Source of the DNA: Lunularia cruciata
Taxonomy: Eukaryota > Streptophyta > Marchantiopsida > Lunulariales > Lunulariaceae
NCBI GenBank assembly: GCA_948567375.1
Contig: OX419756.1
Location: 6,205,001-6,269,000, forward strand
Length of the DNA stretch: 64,000 nucleotides
Reading direction: 5' to 3'
The notes beneath the pieces are model-generated. The model searched no databases. It had not been told where the DNA came from and saw only the letters and a list, made by a program, of their open reading frames with translations. This document shows positions 52,517 to 64,000 of the stretch, one piece after another. The first letter of the stretch is position 1, and each line of letters begins with the position of its first letter. Both the position numbers and the translations under genes were made by a program.

Positions 52517-53884
52517 CTACATGCAAGATATATCCCTCTGAGAATGGGGAGGACACCGAGGTACTTGACTGGAAAGAGAGCTCATATTAAGTCTGACATA
52601 GTTTCTCCTGTATGCAGGAACAATATCCCCTGTTTCTGGTTGCACCGTGGCCCAGCTAAACAACACAAGGTTCTTGGCGAAATCATACAGTGCAGAGTGC
52701 AACTCTCCCGTTTCCTGCCTTGAGACCATGTCCAAAAGGACATTCTCATCCAGCCTCCCATAATAGTCCCTCACAATCGAGCTCATACATTCATCTTCTG
52801 AAGGTTGCACATACTTGTCTACAAAAACTACTCCTGGATGATTGTTGTCCTTTTGTGGAGTCACCGACGTGATCATCGTAAAATTCGTGTCATCGTGAAG
52901 CTCCAGCAGATCAGAGGAGTAACCAAGGAGAACAAATTTGTTATCTTCTCTCGACCCAATTCCGAGAAGAAGCGGACAGGTTCTTTGGGTCGTACTCAAC
53001 AAGGCCATCGCTTGATCCAAGTTGCCAGCATTCTGCAAAACATCTCGAAGAACGAAGTGCCAAGGCATCCCTTTCCTACTGCTCGAGCCAGTATAATTCA
53101 GCCAAACTTTCTCAGAAATCCCCAGTCGACCAGAGTACCCAGTAACACAACCGATAAATCCTGCCCAAGTGAAAATCGCGAATGCATTCCCATCCGCTGG
53201 GTGATAATAAATAACGGTATGGTAATCCACAATAGGTGTGGTCAAATCCCAATCTAGTGCCCGCATCTGGTAGAGCCCACAATTTGAACATTCTCTCAAC
53301 GTCGGAGACCGCCATATTGCTGGACCCCAGGAACCCAGCATGGAACACGAGGCCTGCATGAGCTCCGGCACCATTTGAATTCTGACAACATCGTCGAACT
53401 CCACCCCGGCTCCTTGAGCAAGCCCAATCATCTCATCCGCAAAACGGGCTGGAGTATACATCAGTGTGAGTAAATAGGTTGCATCCAGAGCAGCATTTAA
53501 GGCCAACCGGGCAATTCTTCTAGCTATGGTATCTGGAAATAGAGTCAAGTGCAGGGCGGTGATCCATTGATCTTCTAAGTGCTTGAACAATCGAAGGTAC
53601 ATGGTCTGAATCTCCTTGCGCATGAGGACTCCATGAGCTCGCCCCAACTCATAAGGGGATCCACGGATGTGGAGAACTGCGAGTGTATCGCTTGGACTTC
53701 CAACTTCATACCTCTCACCGCTGCGATCTTTGGAAATTAAACGAAGATTTTCCTCCACCACCTTCCCGCCCCAGCCTTCACCTGGACACGGCTGAGCGCC
53801 ATCTGAAGTCGTCTTTTGTAGCCCCAAACTCAGCGCCAGCCAGAATACCATCCATATCGATAACCTTCGATTCTCCATTGTCAC
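52517..53884 (-). CDS. Peptidase C45 / dcd1-like acyltransferase, secreted
   Basis: The single exon encodes 455 residues. The N-terminus is a signal peptide: basic R-R at 6-7 and a hydrophobic run I-W-M-V-F-W-L-A-L-S-L-G-L at 10-22. Met3 (53878) is an equally good start. The body matches the Ntn-hydrolase C45 family that includes isopenicillin-N acyltransferase and the acid-ceramidase-like Dictyostelium dcd1 proteins. Features are R-G-S-P-Y-E-L-G-R-A-H-G near 74-85, and the likely nucleophile Cys180 in A-S-C-S-M-L-G-S-W-G with R-A-L-D-W at 208-212 supplying Arg and Asp. The motif F-I-G-C-V-T-G-Y-S-G-R-L-G-I-S follows near 238-252. Such enzymes are made as precursors and cleave themselves before the Cys; they hydrolyse or transfer amide-linked acyl groups. 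The real substrate is unknown. No stop or frameshift is seen. Half of it is duplicated as a pseudogene at 23.36-23.9 kb. Confidence 0.85.
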   Translation of the reverse strand: MTMENRRLSIWMVFWLALSLGLQKTTSDGAQPCPGEGWGGKVVEENLRLISKDRSGERYEVGSPSDTLAVLHIRGSPYELGRAHGVLMRKEIQTMYLRLFKHLEDQWITALHLTLFPDTIARRIARLALNAALDATYLLTLMYTPARFADEMIGLAQGAGVEFDDVVRIQMVPELMQASCSMLGSWGPAIWRSPTLRECSNCGLYQMRALDWDLTTPIVDYHTVIYYHPADGNAFAIFTWAGFIGCVTGYSGRLGISEKVWLNYTGSSSRKGMPWHFVLRDVLQNAGNLDQAMALLSTTQRTCPLLLGIGSREDNKFVLLGYSSDLLELHDDTNFTMITSVTPQKDNNHPGVVFVDKYVQPSEDECMSSIVRDYYGRLDENVLLDMVSRQETGELHSALYDFAKNLVLFSWATVQPETGDIVPAYRRNYVRLNMSSLSSQVPRCPPHSQRDISCM

Positions 53885-55062
53885 TCACATCTGGGGTTAT
53901 ACAACCCTACACAACGTCGTGCCCGTGCAACTTCACTCCGACCATCGTCTCCGAATCGATTCTATTCCTCCTTGCGCAAGGAAACCCAATACACTTCACT
54001 GTTCAGCCTTCGCAACTGTGGTTTATCATTTATGCTTTCTTAGCGTCCCGGCATCTCTCCGTCTCTTCAAATGTTGGACAGACTCCGGCATTATTATTGT
54101 TATCTTTCCTACATGGTAAGTACGGACAAGGGGCATCTGAACCATGTAAACGATGAAGTAATCCACTTTGCAAGCAACAGATAGAGATGAGGAGAAGTAG
54201 CCTCAATAGAAGTCCACTCAAGCTAACGTACAGAGGAGTCAAGGTGGGCCATTTGGTCATTAGGCTGTGGGAATGCGAGACACGTTGTTTGTTTTCTTTA
54301 TCGACGACTGTGGAGCAGAAGTGTGCACTGGCGTCTCACTGAAGTAAGATGATATAGCCTTCCATCTGATCTTGATCATTATCGCTTGGATTTGGTTGTC
54401 GCTCGGTCTCTTCGCCTGTTCTAGTGTTGGAGACTGAAGGATGATGGGCATGTACACTGACCATTGCTCGGACATCAGTTGATGATCATTAGGTGGAGTT
54501 CTTTTGATGGTTGTAGTTGATGAGAAACAGTATGCACGCTCAGTCCTTCAGAATTTGTGGGCTGGTCAGGTGATATTTCTCAAATAGAGATCTCCAACCT
54601 CTTACATACCTCGTACACGGCTAGCACATGTACGTTAACAAGCTGATAATTTTCTAAAGTCCTTAAGTGGTGCCCTTATGGAAGACTAGACACGCGCTTG
54701 CAAGGTTGAGATCTCATACGACTTTCTTCTGTTTAATGGCCGGAATCTTGCTGATGATGCAACATTCCAGTATCGCTGATTCAGTTCCAGAAGTACCACT
54801 GACAGTGAAGACTTCGTGTCTCATGCTTGCCTGCCATTCAATTGCGTATTATGAAGCAGAGTTGTGCCAATGTGAACAAGCTTGGATATATGCCATGAAT
54901 GAGCTTGAATGAGGGCTTGGACGATACTGAATACTCATATACCTAGAAGAGACGTCTGAATGACTCCGTATCTTACAAGCACGGTTTATGAATTTACAGG
55001 TGTCTTCAGCACTGAACCTCCAATGCAGAGGCACAAATGAAAAGAATCAGAAATACTCGAAT
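53885..55062. other. Intergenic region between two minus-strand genes
   Basis: It should contain the promoter of the C45 gene and the 3' untranslated region of the kinase gene. Open frames (53683-54156 +, 54667-54912 +) have no recognised motif. No clear TATA box was assigned. Confidence 0.45.
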
Positions 55063-58000
55063 CTATACTTGCTGCGCTGGTTCATAGCGACACACACAGT
55101 CGTATAGGGAACCCTGCACCAATTGTTCTGCCAACCTTTGATTTTTAATCATGGCAAGCTGCACACACAAAATGAGGACATTAAGGTACATCAGACATGT
55201 CTTTCTTTTGTAATCACTTGAAAAGTAACAAATTTCTGACAAGATAACCGCTTCATACCTTCAAGGCCTCGCATTTGAATTTCGCATTATAGTTAGTGTG
55301 CAAAGATCGACCCATTCCTTCCAGAACAATCTGCAGACCATACACATTTAAGCATGGTTACAAGTCTGTAATTTGCTGCAAGTCTCAAATCACAAATTTA
55401 AAAATGAGAAACGATTCCAAAAGGAGGTGGTCTTAAAGAAAGATCTTGTTCATCTTACCAGATCCGCGTCTATGGCTAGTTCAGCGAGCTCAGAGCTAAC
55501 TTGTCTGAAGTCAATACAGGGACTCCCGCTTCCGCTGGCCACTACGTACAGCGGGGGCACAGATCCATTTTGATTTCCGGTGCTGGAACCGTTGGAGGAA
55601 GAGACAGCATCGACCAACAACTCTCCCGCTTCTGCTGCCCTTCTGAGGATGTCACAGTGCTGCACGACGGATCCACGCATAGACTTAATCACTACTTGCA
55701 AACGACCCTGAATTCTCATCAAGGATCTGTCTGCTTATGTATCAGTGAATGCTCGAGACAAAACCACTTCTCCAAGATTGCTGGTCTTCAAGATATGCAA
55801 ACCTTGAGACTTGACACACTAAGTTCACCTTTGCAGCAGCCGCAACTACGGCGGGAAGTTCGGCAGCAACAACGTCATTGATAGCAGGAAGGGAGTTCGC
55901 AACAAGGACAACCTGCCAAGAGAAGTCCGTTCCTTTAAGTTTTAGCAATTCTGTGATTGAACTGAGATTACAACCAGAAAAGTAATCTCCAAAGCTCATT
56001 TGAAAGGACTTATCTCTGCACCGGCCAAAACTAATCAAATCCAGAGAGATGAATATAGTGGTGATCAGTCTGCCAAGTCAAATCCCCCTTCACATGAAAG
56101 TTCTCAGGGGAAGCACACCTCTGTTCCACGCATCAGAAGTTCCCTGGCGAATGGCAGCATTCCAAGCACAATGTCGGCACCAGAATTGTCCACAAACAAA
56201 AGCGCTCGTTTATGGGGCTTTGGTGGTGTAGTAACACCTTCCTCACCAATCCACCTCTTTCTGAATAAATCGAAGTCATCTACCTGTTCAGAACAGAAGA
56301 ACAGAACATAAGTACAAGTAATTACACTCGTACACGGGTACCATGAACAAAGCACTGAAGCACGAAAGAACATTGGAGTGGTAGTAGAGATTTCACCCGC
56401 CAAGGTCGCTGCATTTTGTTGCGGCTCATTCTGTAAATCTCGATTATCGTACCACTTAGATAGAGCTCCACACACGCTTTCGATCCCCAGTCAAATATAT
56501 TTGCGGCTAGCAGTCCTTCGATTAGAGCAAGTATCCTATCACTCTGCATATAACCAACTCTATGAGCACATAGCCAAAACTCGCAAGTTGGTATTGCCAA
56601 CCAGTGGAGTTCAAGGATCCAACAGAGTCCACGTAAGCCCCAGGCATCATGTGATACTGCAAAAGGACTACATACCGGGTTCATGCTATCAAGCTCCGAG
56701 AGTAAATCGGGTAAAACCTCAAGCGATGCTTCATTTTCCCTGAGATCAAATTCCCACAGATGTAAATAGGTGAACTCTGGAGACAACCATGCACCTTTTC
56801 CCCTTGTTACAAAGCTAGTCATTCTTTGCATCACATATTGACGTCGCCTTTATACCAGATGTTCGCAATATTTGATGCCAAAGACACTCTCGACATTACA
56901 ATATCTGCTAGCTTGAGTACTTGACAACGTACCTCTGTTTAATAGCTCGATATGCATCCCTGAAGTGGAACTCCCGCAAGCATTCCTCCCTCATTTCCAG
57001 TAGGTTTGCGAGACCCAATTTCCCGTAGGCAGCTGGTTCTTCTTGTAGTCTATGACAAACAAGTTAATTTAGACCTTCAGAGTCCAATAACTCTCAGAAC
57101 AAAGCAATTTTCTAGATATAAGGCAACTTTGATAAGATCACAGTTTGAAGCTATTCTTTCAAATGGTGACCTAAAGATAAATGCGAGTACACCGAAGATC
57201 CGTATCGAATGTCCACACGAGAACCAGGAGGGCATTAAACAAGAAATTTTTCCGTGTGAATCAACAAGTCACAATCACTAGCCAATGAGAAAGTGGTCCA
57301 AGCCGAAGTGGCTGCTAAAAGGGACTGGTCCAGAGTAGCATTTCGACTCTATTTACCTCCGTTCTAGGCTTGAACTTGGTTCACATGCAGCGTTCTGATA
57401 AAACGTAGCATGCATCATCTACATCTTCAGCGACAATAAGTTTGATGTATTGAAGGTGACAAACCTGGCCAGGTGAGCTCTAAAGGCTTGAGAAAACGCA
57501 TCGCCTCTCCTCTTGGCGTTATCTGTGGCTCCCTCACTGGCAACAGCCTGCAACGGTTTGATATCCTTGATATAACGGAAAGCTAGGCTCATGGGAAAAG
57601 AAATAAAACCAAACTTAACTGAAAGTCAGCAAGGATCATTGCAATTCTGTAGTTGGCAGCACGTTCAATAAGGGTATGAGAGCAGAAGCCGTTCAATAAG
57701 GGTAGCTTACTTTCTCAACAAGATCAGGCAAATTGTTCGCCAGTATGTTGAACCAATACCTGTACCATGGAGTACATTGCACGAACATCAGACAAAACAT
57801 TCCTAGCTCCATTAGACTGCACAGTCAGACTCACCGCATATTCAACTTCAAGATACACTGCTGATCAATGACATTTCCCACTACTTACTCTCTTTCTCTC
57901 GAGTCACTGAGGTCCACAGTGTTGGGTTCATATCTGCAATCAACAGATAAAGTCTGTCAGCTCCTAACGTGCCAATAGTCGAAGCAAATTGGACCCACAG

Positions 58001-61000
58001 ACGACGTGCTGCTCTGGTGTATAAGAGTAAACTAGTGGACTTCTTAATCGCAAGATTGAATGCTTCCATATTGCATGTGCAATATCAAGTGTCCCACCAG
58101 TCATCAAGTCCGCAAGCAATGCCTACCAAAGATAACCTCACATACAATCTGGAAAACTGATAAAGTATAGCGTAGGGATTGCAACATTTTCTCACCCGTC
58201 TGGATCAGCAAGGAGAGGAAATAGTTCCAACGAAGGTACGAAGTGCAGCACACCGACATTCAGAGCAGCACTGGAATCTGAGCGTAGTGACAAGTTTCGT
58301 GAAAGCGGGCGGTCAAAGCCACCAAGGCCAGTTGTCATAGGGACTGCCGCCATTGGTGTTGGTGCGGTGATTTCAATTCCTTTGCGAACGAATTTGTCCA
58401 TCCAGGTAATCTGCATACAGCACCAAAGTTTCACACTTAAAAGTCATCCTCAAATAGAAGCGTCAAAAGTGTCCCTTCAAATCTGGCCGTTTCATTTCAC
58501 CAATTAAGGACTTTCGCATCTATTTGAAATCATCAAGATCGTATTTTAAGGAGATGAGGGGGTATATTATGACCGGATAAAAGAATGGATAACTAATACA
58601 TGCGCATTAAAGCCTTGATGCTAAAGTGGAGTCGTCGCGCTAGTCAGAATGATTGATACCATTTTGCACGCATGCAGTAATAAGCTTCAACTTTCACGAC
58701 TATCAAGTTCTCAGCGGTGAAATCCAAGAAGACATCATGGCTAATTGATCCACGAGACTACTGAAAGATATTACTTAGAGAATATAATGAAATAATGTTC
58801 ACCTTCTCATTGAGGTCTCGGATCGGAGGACCGTGTATCTCCCCTCCTGCATAAGGAGCACCCATCGGAAATCGCTCGACAAATTGATGAGAGGTCAAAG
58901 TGGTGAGTCCATGTTTATCATAGCTTAAAAATGCTCCTAGAGCACCAAGATACCCTTCATGTCGAAGAAACATGGCTTGAGCCTCTCCTTTGGACCTGCA
59001 TATGAAAGCAAGAAGGTATTTCATGACATCAACAGCCCACAGAAAGGATGTGGCCTATTAATTCAGTTTAACCCAACGACCTCAATGCGTCACGAGCTGA
59101 GTGACTATACACGTGTCTAGTATATCTGGACAACGGAGAAAACAAGGAATATGCTTTTTCTATTGTGGAAAGATGTATTGGTGTGGCCAAAACAAAGACA
59201 TTACATTTTCTGCAAGCAAACTAACCACAACCAACCTCAGCTTCTCTATCTGCTAACCTGCTAATAAAACTAGTCCATTGCCGCATTGAATCCCCCCAGT
59301 TTCTCTACTATCATAATCGGGACGAATCAGTTTCTACATGGTAAGCATACCAGAAATTAATTGCGAAGGATATTGTGTCCATTGTGTACGCATGACCACG
59401 AATGAAAAATCCCCCAAAAAAAATACGCTTCAGCCCATACTGAAGAGCGTTCAAGTATGCAATCTGTGCCAGTCGTGGAAAAACACTGGTGAATAGAAGT
59501 ATGACCAAGTAAGAACAACATATATCTCATGTCGCAGGTAATACGAATATGACGACCACGCTACAAAAGGATCGATGCTCACCGCCTTGTAAAGTACATA
59601 CTAACACCAAACAAAAGAACTTGAGATGCCACGGTAGAGAAATAAGAACAGCCATACAACCTGCAATTTTTTCTTCATCAGAGCAGACCATGAGAAAAGA
59701 CACAAAACTATCCTTTAAGTCTACCAAGTCTTTTTCTCATGGGCAACCATTCGTGCTTGCAAGTATGGTAAACCTGTCCAATGTTGTAAGAGATCATCCG
59801 AAGAAGGGAAAGCGCAAGATCTTCTCGTCTGTAGTCTGACAGGTCCTTGTCTCCGGATATGACCTTGCCAAAACTTGATGCGATAGTCGAGGCCGAGAGG
59901 CCAATCTGCATCATTTCACCCAAGGATCACCATCTTGAGTTTATTATAAGCAACACAGAATGAAAACAAAGTAGATGTTTCTTTACACTGAAAGCTTCCA
60001 GTGATTTACGCATCTCTCAAGAAGATTAGGCAGTCCACGAGTTACAGAAATCAGCTATGGCTGGCAACTTATATAGACAAGCACCCTGTCTCCCAAGCTT
60101 TGTTTAGGGGTAACACCTAGCCACTCAAATGACGGCTAAACTGCTGATCTCTGGTTCAGTCCTCGGCATTTTCTATGCCATTCGGTCTTCAAGGGCCTCT
60201 AGACCAAGATAGATTTACCTTGTTGTAATCAAGGCCGCCGTAGATGTCTCCCACAAGCATATCTACACAACTGTTGTCCCCTCCCTGACTTAACTCCAAT
60301 ATTTCATCGAATCTGCGGTCAAAATTTGGTACATAACAAATTTCAGCAGCTTGAAAGACATATTGTGCCCAGATAAAATGGACAAGCTCCATACACTTCT
60401 TCACTTACGTCTTGCACTTCATAAGGAGACGACCAAGTCCCCAGAAAGTTCCACCACCTACATTCGTTCCACTCACTCGTTGATAGACTCCATCTCCATC
60501 AACCTGCAGCACTTCAGCCGGACCATGCCGGATGATGAGCTTCCCCAGGATCACGAATCACTGCAAACTCAACAAAGTCTTTGGAGCAATATGCTTTAAT
60601 ACTTCAACCCGAGCAAAGCCTGCGATACCTTGATCATGCTGACACCAGAGCCAATATTGACCAGGAGGTAAGGAAATAAATCGTTTCGATCCATCTGCAC
60701 GAACTGCTTGTGACCTTCCATATGAGTAAAAGCTTCATAGCGTATTGCCTGAGCAGTCAAACGGAAGTCCTCATCAAAAGAGTGATTATATTGAAGACGG
60801 CAAGTATAGCTGCTAAAAGAGATGTCGTCTAAGCTGGGTCTAAAATTCACTCATTGCTGCTACTGCACTCAGATTCTGATCTTTTGATCTTTTGTACCTG
60901 CTAAGTTCTCATGAAATCAAAGACATGACATAGGTCATGTCTACAGGAATCCATGTTCGTTATATGCCTATAATGTAAGAAGACATAAGTCAGAAGTACA

Positions 61001-63027
61001 GGTTGCCCTTTGTTCCCAGGGGTCATGGTGTGAGACCGTAAATTATCTGATCTCAAATCCGTAGCCCCGTACGATCTAGACGCAATGATTTCCTTGACTG
61101 GTATATGAGGTTTCCTAGATCATTTATCGTTAGTTTTATTCCGTGCAGCTATTTCCTAATCTCTTTGGCCCTTCTCACGACCCTAGGTTGCTCTATTCAT
61201 GGACTTACTCGCAAAAGGAAGTTCGCTCCGGCAACCAAGCAATCCATCTCATCCTCTTTGTCGAAAGTTACACCAAGTCTTTCTTTGAAAACTTCTGCAT
61301 ACTTGAAGGCCCCACCCCCTGTGGCCTTGCAAAAAAGAAAAGACCGATCAAGAGATGTCAGTGACGTTCTTGAACATATAGACAGTGCAAACCATATGAG
61401 TCCAAGCACTATGTCACGCAACGCAACTAGCCCACTTCAGTAAATGTTCTCCCACATATTCGTCATGAAATACTTCATCCTTGATGCCAAACCCTGTAAA
61501 CCTAAGCTCTCTACCATCGACAACATATTTCAGCGATAGGAACTAAAGAGGAAGATGGTATCCTAATTACTGCTCTCTTTTGCATTCTCATGATTTGTGT
61601 TTCAGCAATCTCTCATACTGTAATAATCTCTAATCTCCAATAGTCCTCTATTCAGCTGTCTCCGTTTATGCGCTGAGATTAGTGTGAATAAGCTCATCGG
61701 AGTAACATTTTAAACTCCGACTGGCTGTACTACCTTGATGGTGGCCCCTTCCGCACATCCACTATTAGCAGGTGAAAAACCGTCCGGAACATCAATGCCT
61801 GCAGTTGGCAACACGCGCAGTTGGTCAAGGAATATGAAGTACGTAGGATAAGGATCGATGTTTGATGCACTAGAGAGTGGAACTAAGTCCTAATCAGTAT
61901 TCTCTGAAAATTATATCACAAAATAGGCTGAATACACTACTTACTTCATCGGTCAATTACATGCGTAAAGGCATATCCAGCACATGTAGATCATCTTCGG
62001 CAAAAGCTTAACTTCCTGTGAGCCTAATCAATGCTAAGAGATAAGCCGGGATCCGAATTCTCACCTGCTGGATTTGAGCAGTGTAGCTTTTTCGACTGAA
62101 TGAAGTCCAAGCAGTCGTTCAATTTCGATGACTCAAATTTCACAAAATGAAGCCGACCACCAAGAATAGGATGTTTCCGCCAGCCTTCATATGCCTCTTT
62201 TTCACGATCATGTTTATTTGAGGCCCTACGTGTGGGAGATCCAACACTAGCAACAGCACTCTCTTGTCTGGAAAAATACACTAATTTCACCAGTGAACCT
62301 GAGAAGAAGTCAAGAGACTTGATACTCAGCCAATGCACTTCGAACAAGCGCACAAATTTCACAAGAGCACGGATGAACTATCCTCGTCCTTCGGGGTCAC
62401 TAGGATATTGCAAAAGTAGCGCCACGTAACCAATAGACTGAGGATACTTGATTCATAGATGTTTGTCTTACCGCTATTGGATAAAGAGGGTCACTTAAGT
62501 CACCATTGGACAGTAGGGAAAGTCGACTGCAAAGAAAATTTTCGAATTTCTTGTCTGGAAGGAAATTCACGACTGTAAGGGAAGTCTTGAATTTCTCTCG
62601 TCCTACTGGATTGCTAGGATATTACAAACCTGGCTTCTCATATTTAACAAAATCTGAATGGTCAATTGTCAGATGAATTAGGTACCGCTAGTTTAGTAGA
62701 CAGAGTGCAGACATCCATTTAAGCTCTCACGCAGTACAGTCGTTAGTCAGAAAGTCTTGGGTTGTGACACCATCAAAAACTACAGAATTTGGAAAGGCTA
62801 TACTCCAAAGTGTGGAAATATTAGCTCCTAAAATTGGATCGGAAGTACGTACCACCAATATCGATAGCAAAATGGCTCAGTTCGTCACTCTGGTTAGGCA
62901 ACACAATTGCGGGATTTTTATCCTCCGTAGATCCCTGTATGAGTGCTCCACTCAGATCAAGCTGAGGTCTCGATGGTGACCTATGAATTGTTGTAGCTGC
63001 AGTAGAAGCTGCTTCATCCCCTGCCAT
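55063..63027 (-). CDS. PANK2: Pantothenate kinase 2 with C-terminal DUF89 phosphatase domain, 22 exons
   Basis: The kinase phosphorylates pantothenate with ATP in the first step of coenzyme A synthesis; the DUF89 half belongs to a metal-dependent phosphatase family. Exons (minus order): 63027-62853, 62298-62065, 61798-61734, 61325-61209, 60748-60629, 60503-60409, 60312-60219, 59905-59774, 59463-59351, 58995-58803, 58410-58196, 57933-57889, 57759-57711, 57547-57465, 57049-56933, 56739-56676, 56543-56397, 56283-56119, 55912-55829, 55659-55459, 55330-55259, 55158-55063. They sum to 2676 bp (891 residues plus stop), all GT-AG, phases consistent. Kinase motifs are D-I-G-G near 56-59, T-G-G-G-A-F at 160-165, catalytic Glu184 in D-E-M-D-C, N-I-G-S-G at 228-232 and Arg246 in Q-R-V-S-G-T. 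DUF89 has V-D-N-S-G-A-D at 717-723 and A-N-S-L-P-A-I-N-D near 745. The protein ends [11 protein letters not shown]. Length is close to the roughly 900 residues of Arabidopsis PANK2. Both halves look functional. Confidence 0.96.
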
Positions 63028-64000
63028 AACTGGCGACGCTTAGTGGTACTTAATTTCGCCAACAGTACGGATCCAATCCTCGACGCTCGTCCGATACTTA
63101 TGGCTACAGACCTTTTCACCCCGCACGCTTCAGAGTATCGTTCCCTGAGCCTTCACGGTGGTCCTCCTCTGATATTACAGTGCTCGTATCTTCTCCCTGG
63201 AGCTACAATGTGCTCAATACGTCTAGAGAGGGACTCCTGACTGCAGAAGAATTCAATTCTGTCACCTACAAAGCTTTCCCGGTCAACGCAGCAACCTTTT
63301 ATCCACATACGACATCACAGGGAGGAAACAACTTGACATCTCCCTCACACACAGACAATTTGATCGCCTTTGAACCTAGTTGCCGAACGAGGAGACCCAA
63401 CCGCGATGCTTCATTCTTTGTGGTGAAAGTCGCCCGTGCAGGTGGATTCCTTCCTGTAGGGCTGCATACAACGTCGGGCCCACTCATCTGTGTCACTTCT
63501 ACGACACGAGTCAGCGGACATAAAAGCTTATTACTCCAGGAGATCTTCTCTACGTTACGTAGTCTCCTTTCTCTGCAGTCTGAGTGGTCTCGTGCACCGC
63601 GTAAGCACACAACTCCGCCAAACTAGATCTGAGTATACATAACGACTTTGGGTAGCATAATCTGCCTTTTACCATTATTTGCACACTTCTTTCAAAGTGT
63701 TCATGCTGCTTGTCATTGATACGTACTGTCTAATGTTTGCTTCTTTATACTAATTAGGGTTTAATTCATGAAGTTTGAGATGAGGAATCGATAGTAACAT
63801 TCAACCAGGTTCCAAAACTTTAGGGTTCTTCAATTTGTAGATCATGACGATCAATTTTGCAACTAGTAGCAAGCTAACTTTGCATTCCAGCTAACGTGCA
63901 TGTGCGACACAGGTATCAGACAGTATGAAACATTATCGTTCAGGGCGTCACATTTGTTTGCTATGTAGAGTCTTGGTAGTTGCGGTTCTTCCTCATTCGT
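63028..64000. other. Upstream of the kinase gene, promoter side
   Basis: The region should hold the kinase gene's 5' untranslated region and promoter on the minus strand. Overlapping open frames on both strands (63180-63626 + and 63299-63610 -) are of similar length and neither shows a known motif, so no gene is called. Confidence 0.4.

Larger units (their letters stand above)
45735..53140 (+). repeat. Segmental duplication, copy B (better preserved)
   Basis: This stretch aligns colinearly with 17625-23915. It holds an LRAT-domain gene with all four exons and, at its right end, the 3' two-thirds of the intact C45 gene. Homology with copy A stops inside the C45 gene, so the breakpoint lies in coding sequence. 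That implies copy A derives from a copy-B-like source and not the reverse. Confidence 0.92.

Noticed and set aside
53683-54156. 157-codon plus-strand frame antisense to the start of the C45 gene
   Set aside because: Its first part is the shadow of the C45 coding sequence and the rest shows no motif.
63180-63626. 148-codon frame upstream of the kinase gene
   Set aside because: A similar-length frame overlaps on the other strand, no motif is seen, and the place suits a 5' untranslated region and promoter.
1-64000. CRISPR arrays, bacterial operons or phage genes
   Set aside because: No regularly spaced repeats, Shine-Dalgarno-led gene clusters or phage modules; introns and plant retrotransposons show a plant nuclear sequence.

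Overview
The window looks like nuclear DNA of a land plant. Intron-rich genes with GT-AG junctions sit among decayed LTR retrotransposons (Ty3/gypsy chromovirus, other gypsy, Ty1/copia) and a Mutator-like transposase. The best-defined gene is a plant-type pantothenate kinase 2 with a C-terminal DUF89 domain. A C45-type acyltransferase (dcd1-like) gene and a gypsy element carrying a cytosine-methyltransferase domain hint at a seed-free lineage (lycophyte or bryophyte). That is inference, and the species cannot be fixed from sequence alone.

Layout. 1-16.5 kb is a retrotransposon graveyard. It holds a chromovirus cut by the window edge (1-4284) with its 3' LTR (4285-about 4750), a small PHD-finger-like retroelement fragment (4785-5018), a second gypsy element truncated in RNase H (about 5.0-9.4 kb), and, on the minus strand, a third gypsy element with order gag - protease - DNA methyltransferase - reverse transcriptase (about 9.43-14.0 kb). 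Probable 5' leader/LTR material follows to 16.5 kb. 17.2-23.9 kb is a decayed copy of a segment whose better copy lies at 45.7-53.1 kb; both carry an LRAT-domain gene and a C45 acyltransferase-like gene. 23.9-30.3 kb holds a reverse chromovirus LTR, a copia element with two LTR-like copies, and a reverse chromovirus RT/RNase H piece, consistent with nesting. 32-33.6 kb is a broken VIT/VWA5-type gene. 36.4-38.6 kb contains an inverted third scrap of the duplicated segment and a large nested palindrome with AT arrays. 39.3-41.1 kb is a Mutator-like transposase relic.

45.7-63.0 kb is the genic part: the better LRAT-like gene (+), an intact single-exon C45 acyltransferase-like gene (-) with a signal peptide, and a 22-exon pantothenate kinase/DUF89 gene (-). 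The exons of the last sum to exactly 892 codons including the stop.

The most interesting object is the gypsy element whose pol region contains recognisable C5-cytosine methyltransferase motifs (motif I, PC[Q], ENV and a C-terminal motif) between protease and reverse transcriptase. The chromovirus is broken almost entirely by nonsense codons readable as C-to-T or G-to-A changes, as expected from deamination of methylated cytosine. Nothing was searched against a database; family calls rest on motifs read by eye and on remembered family patterns.
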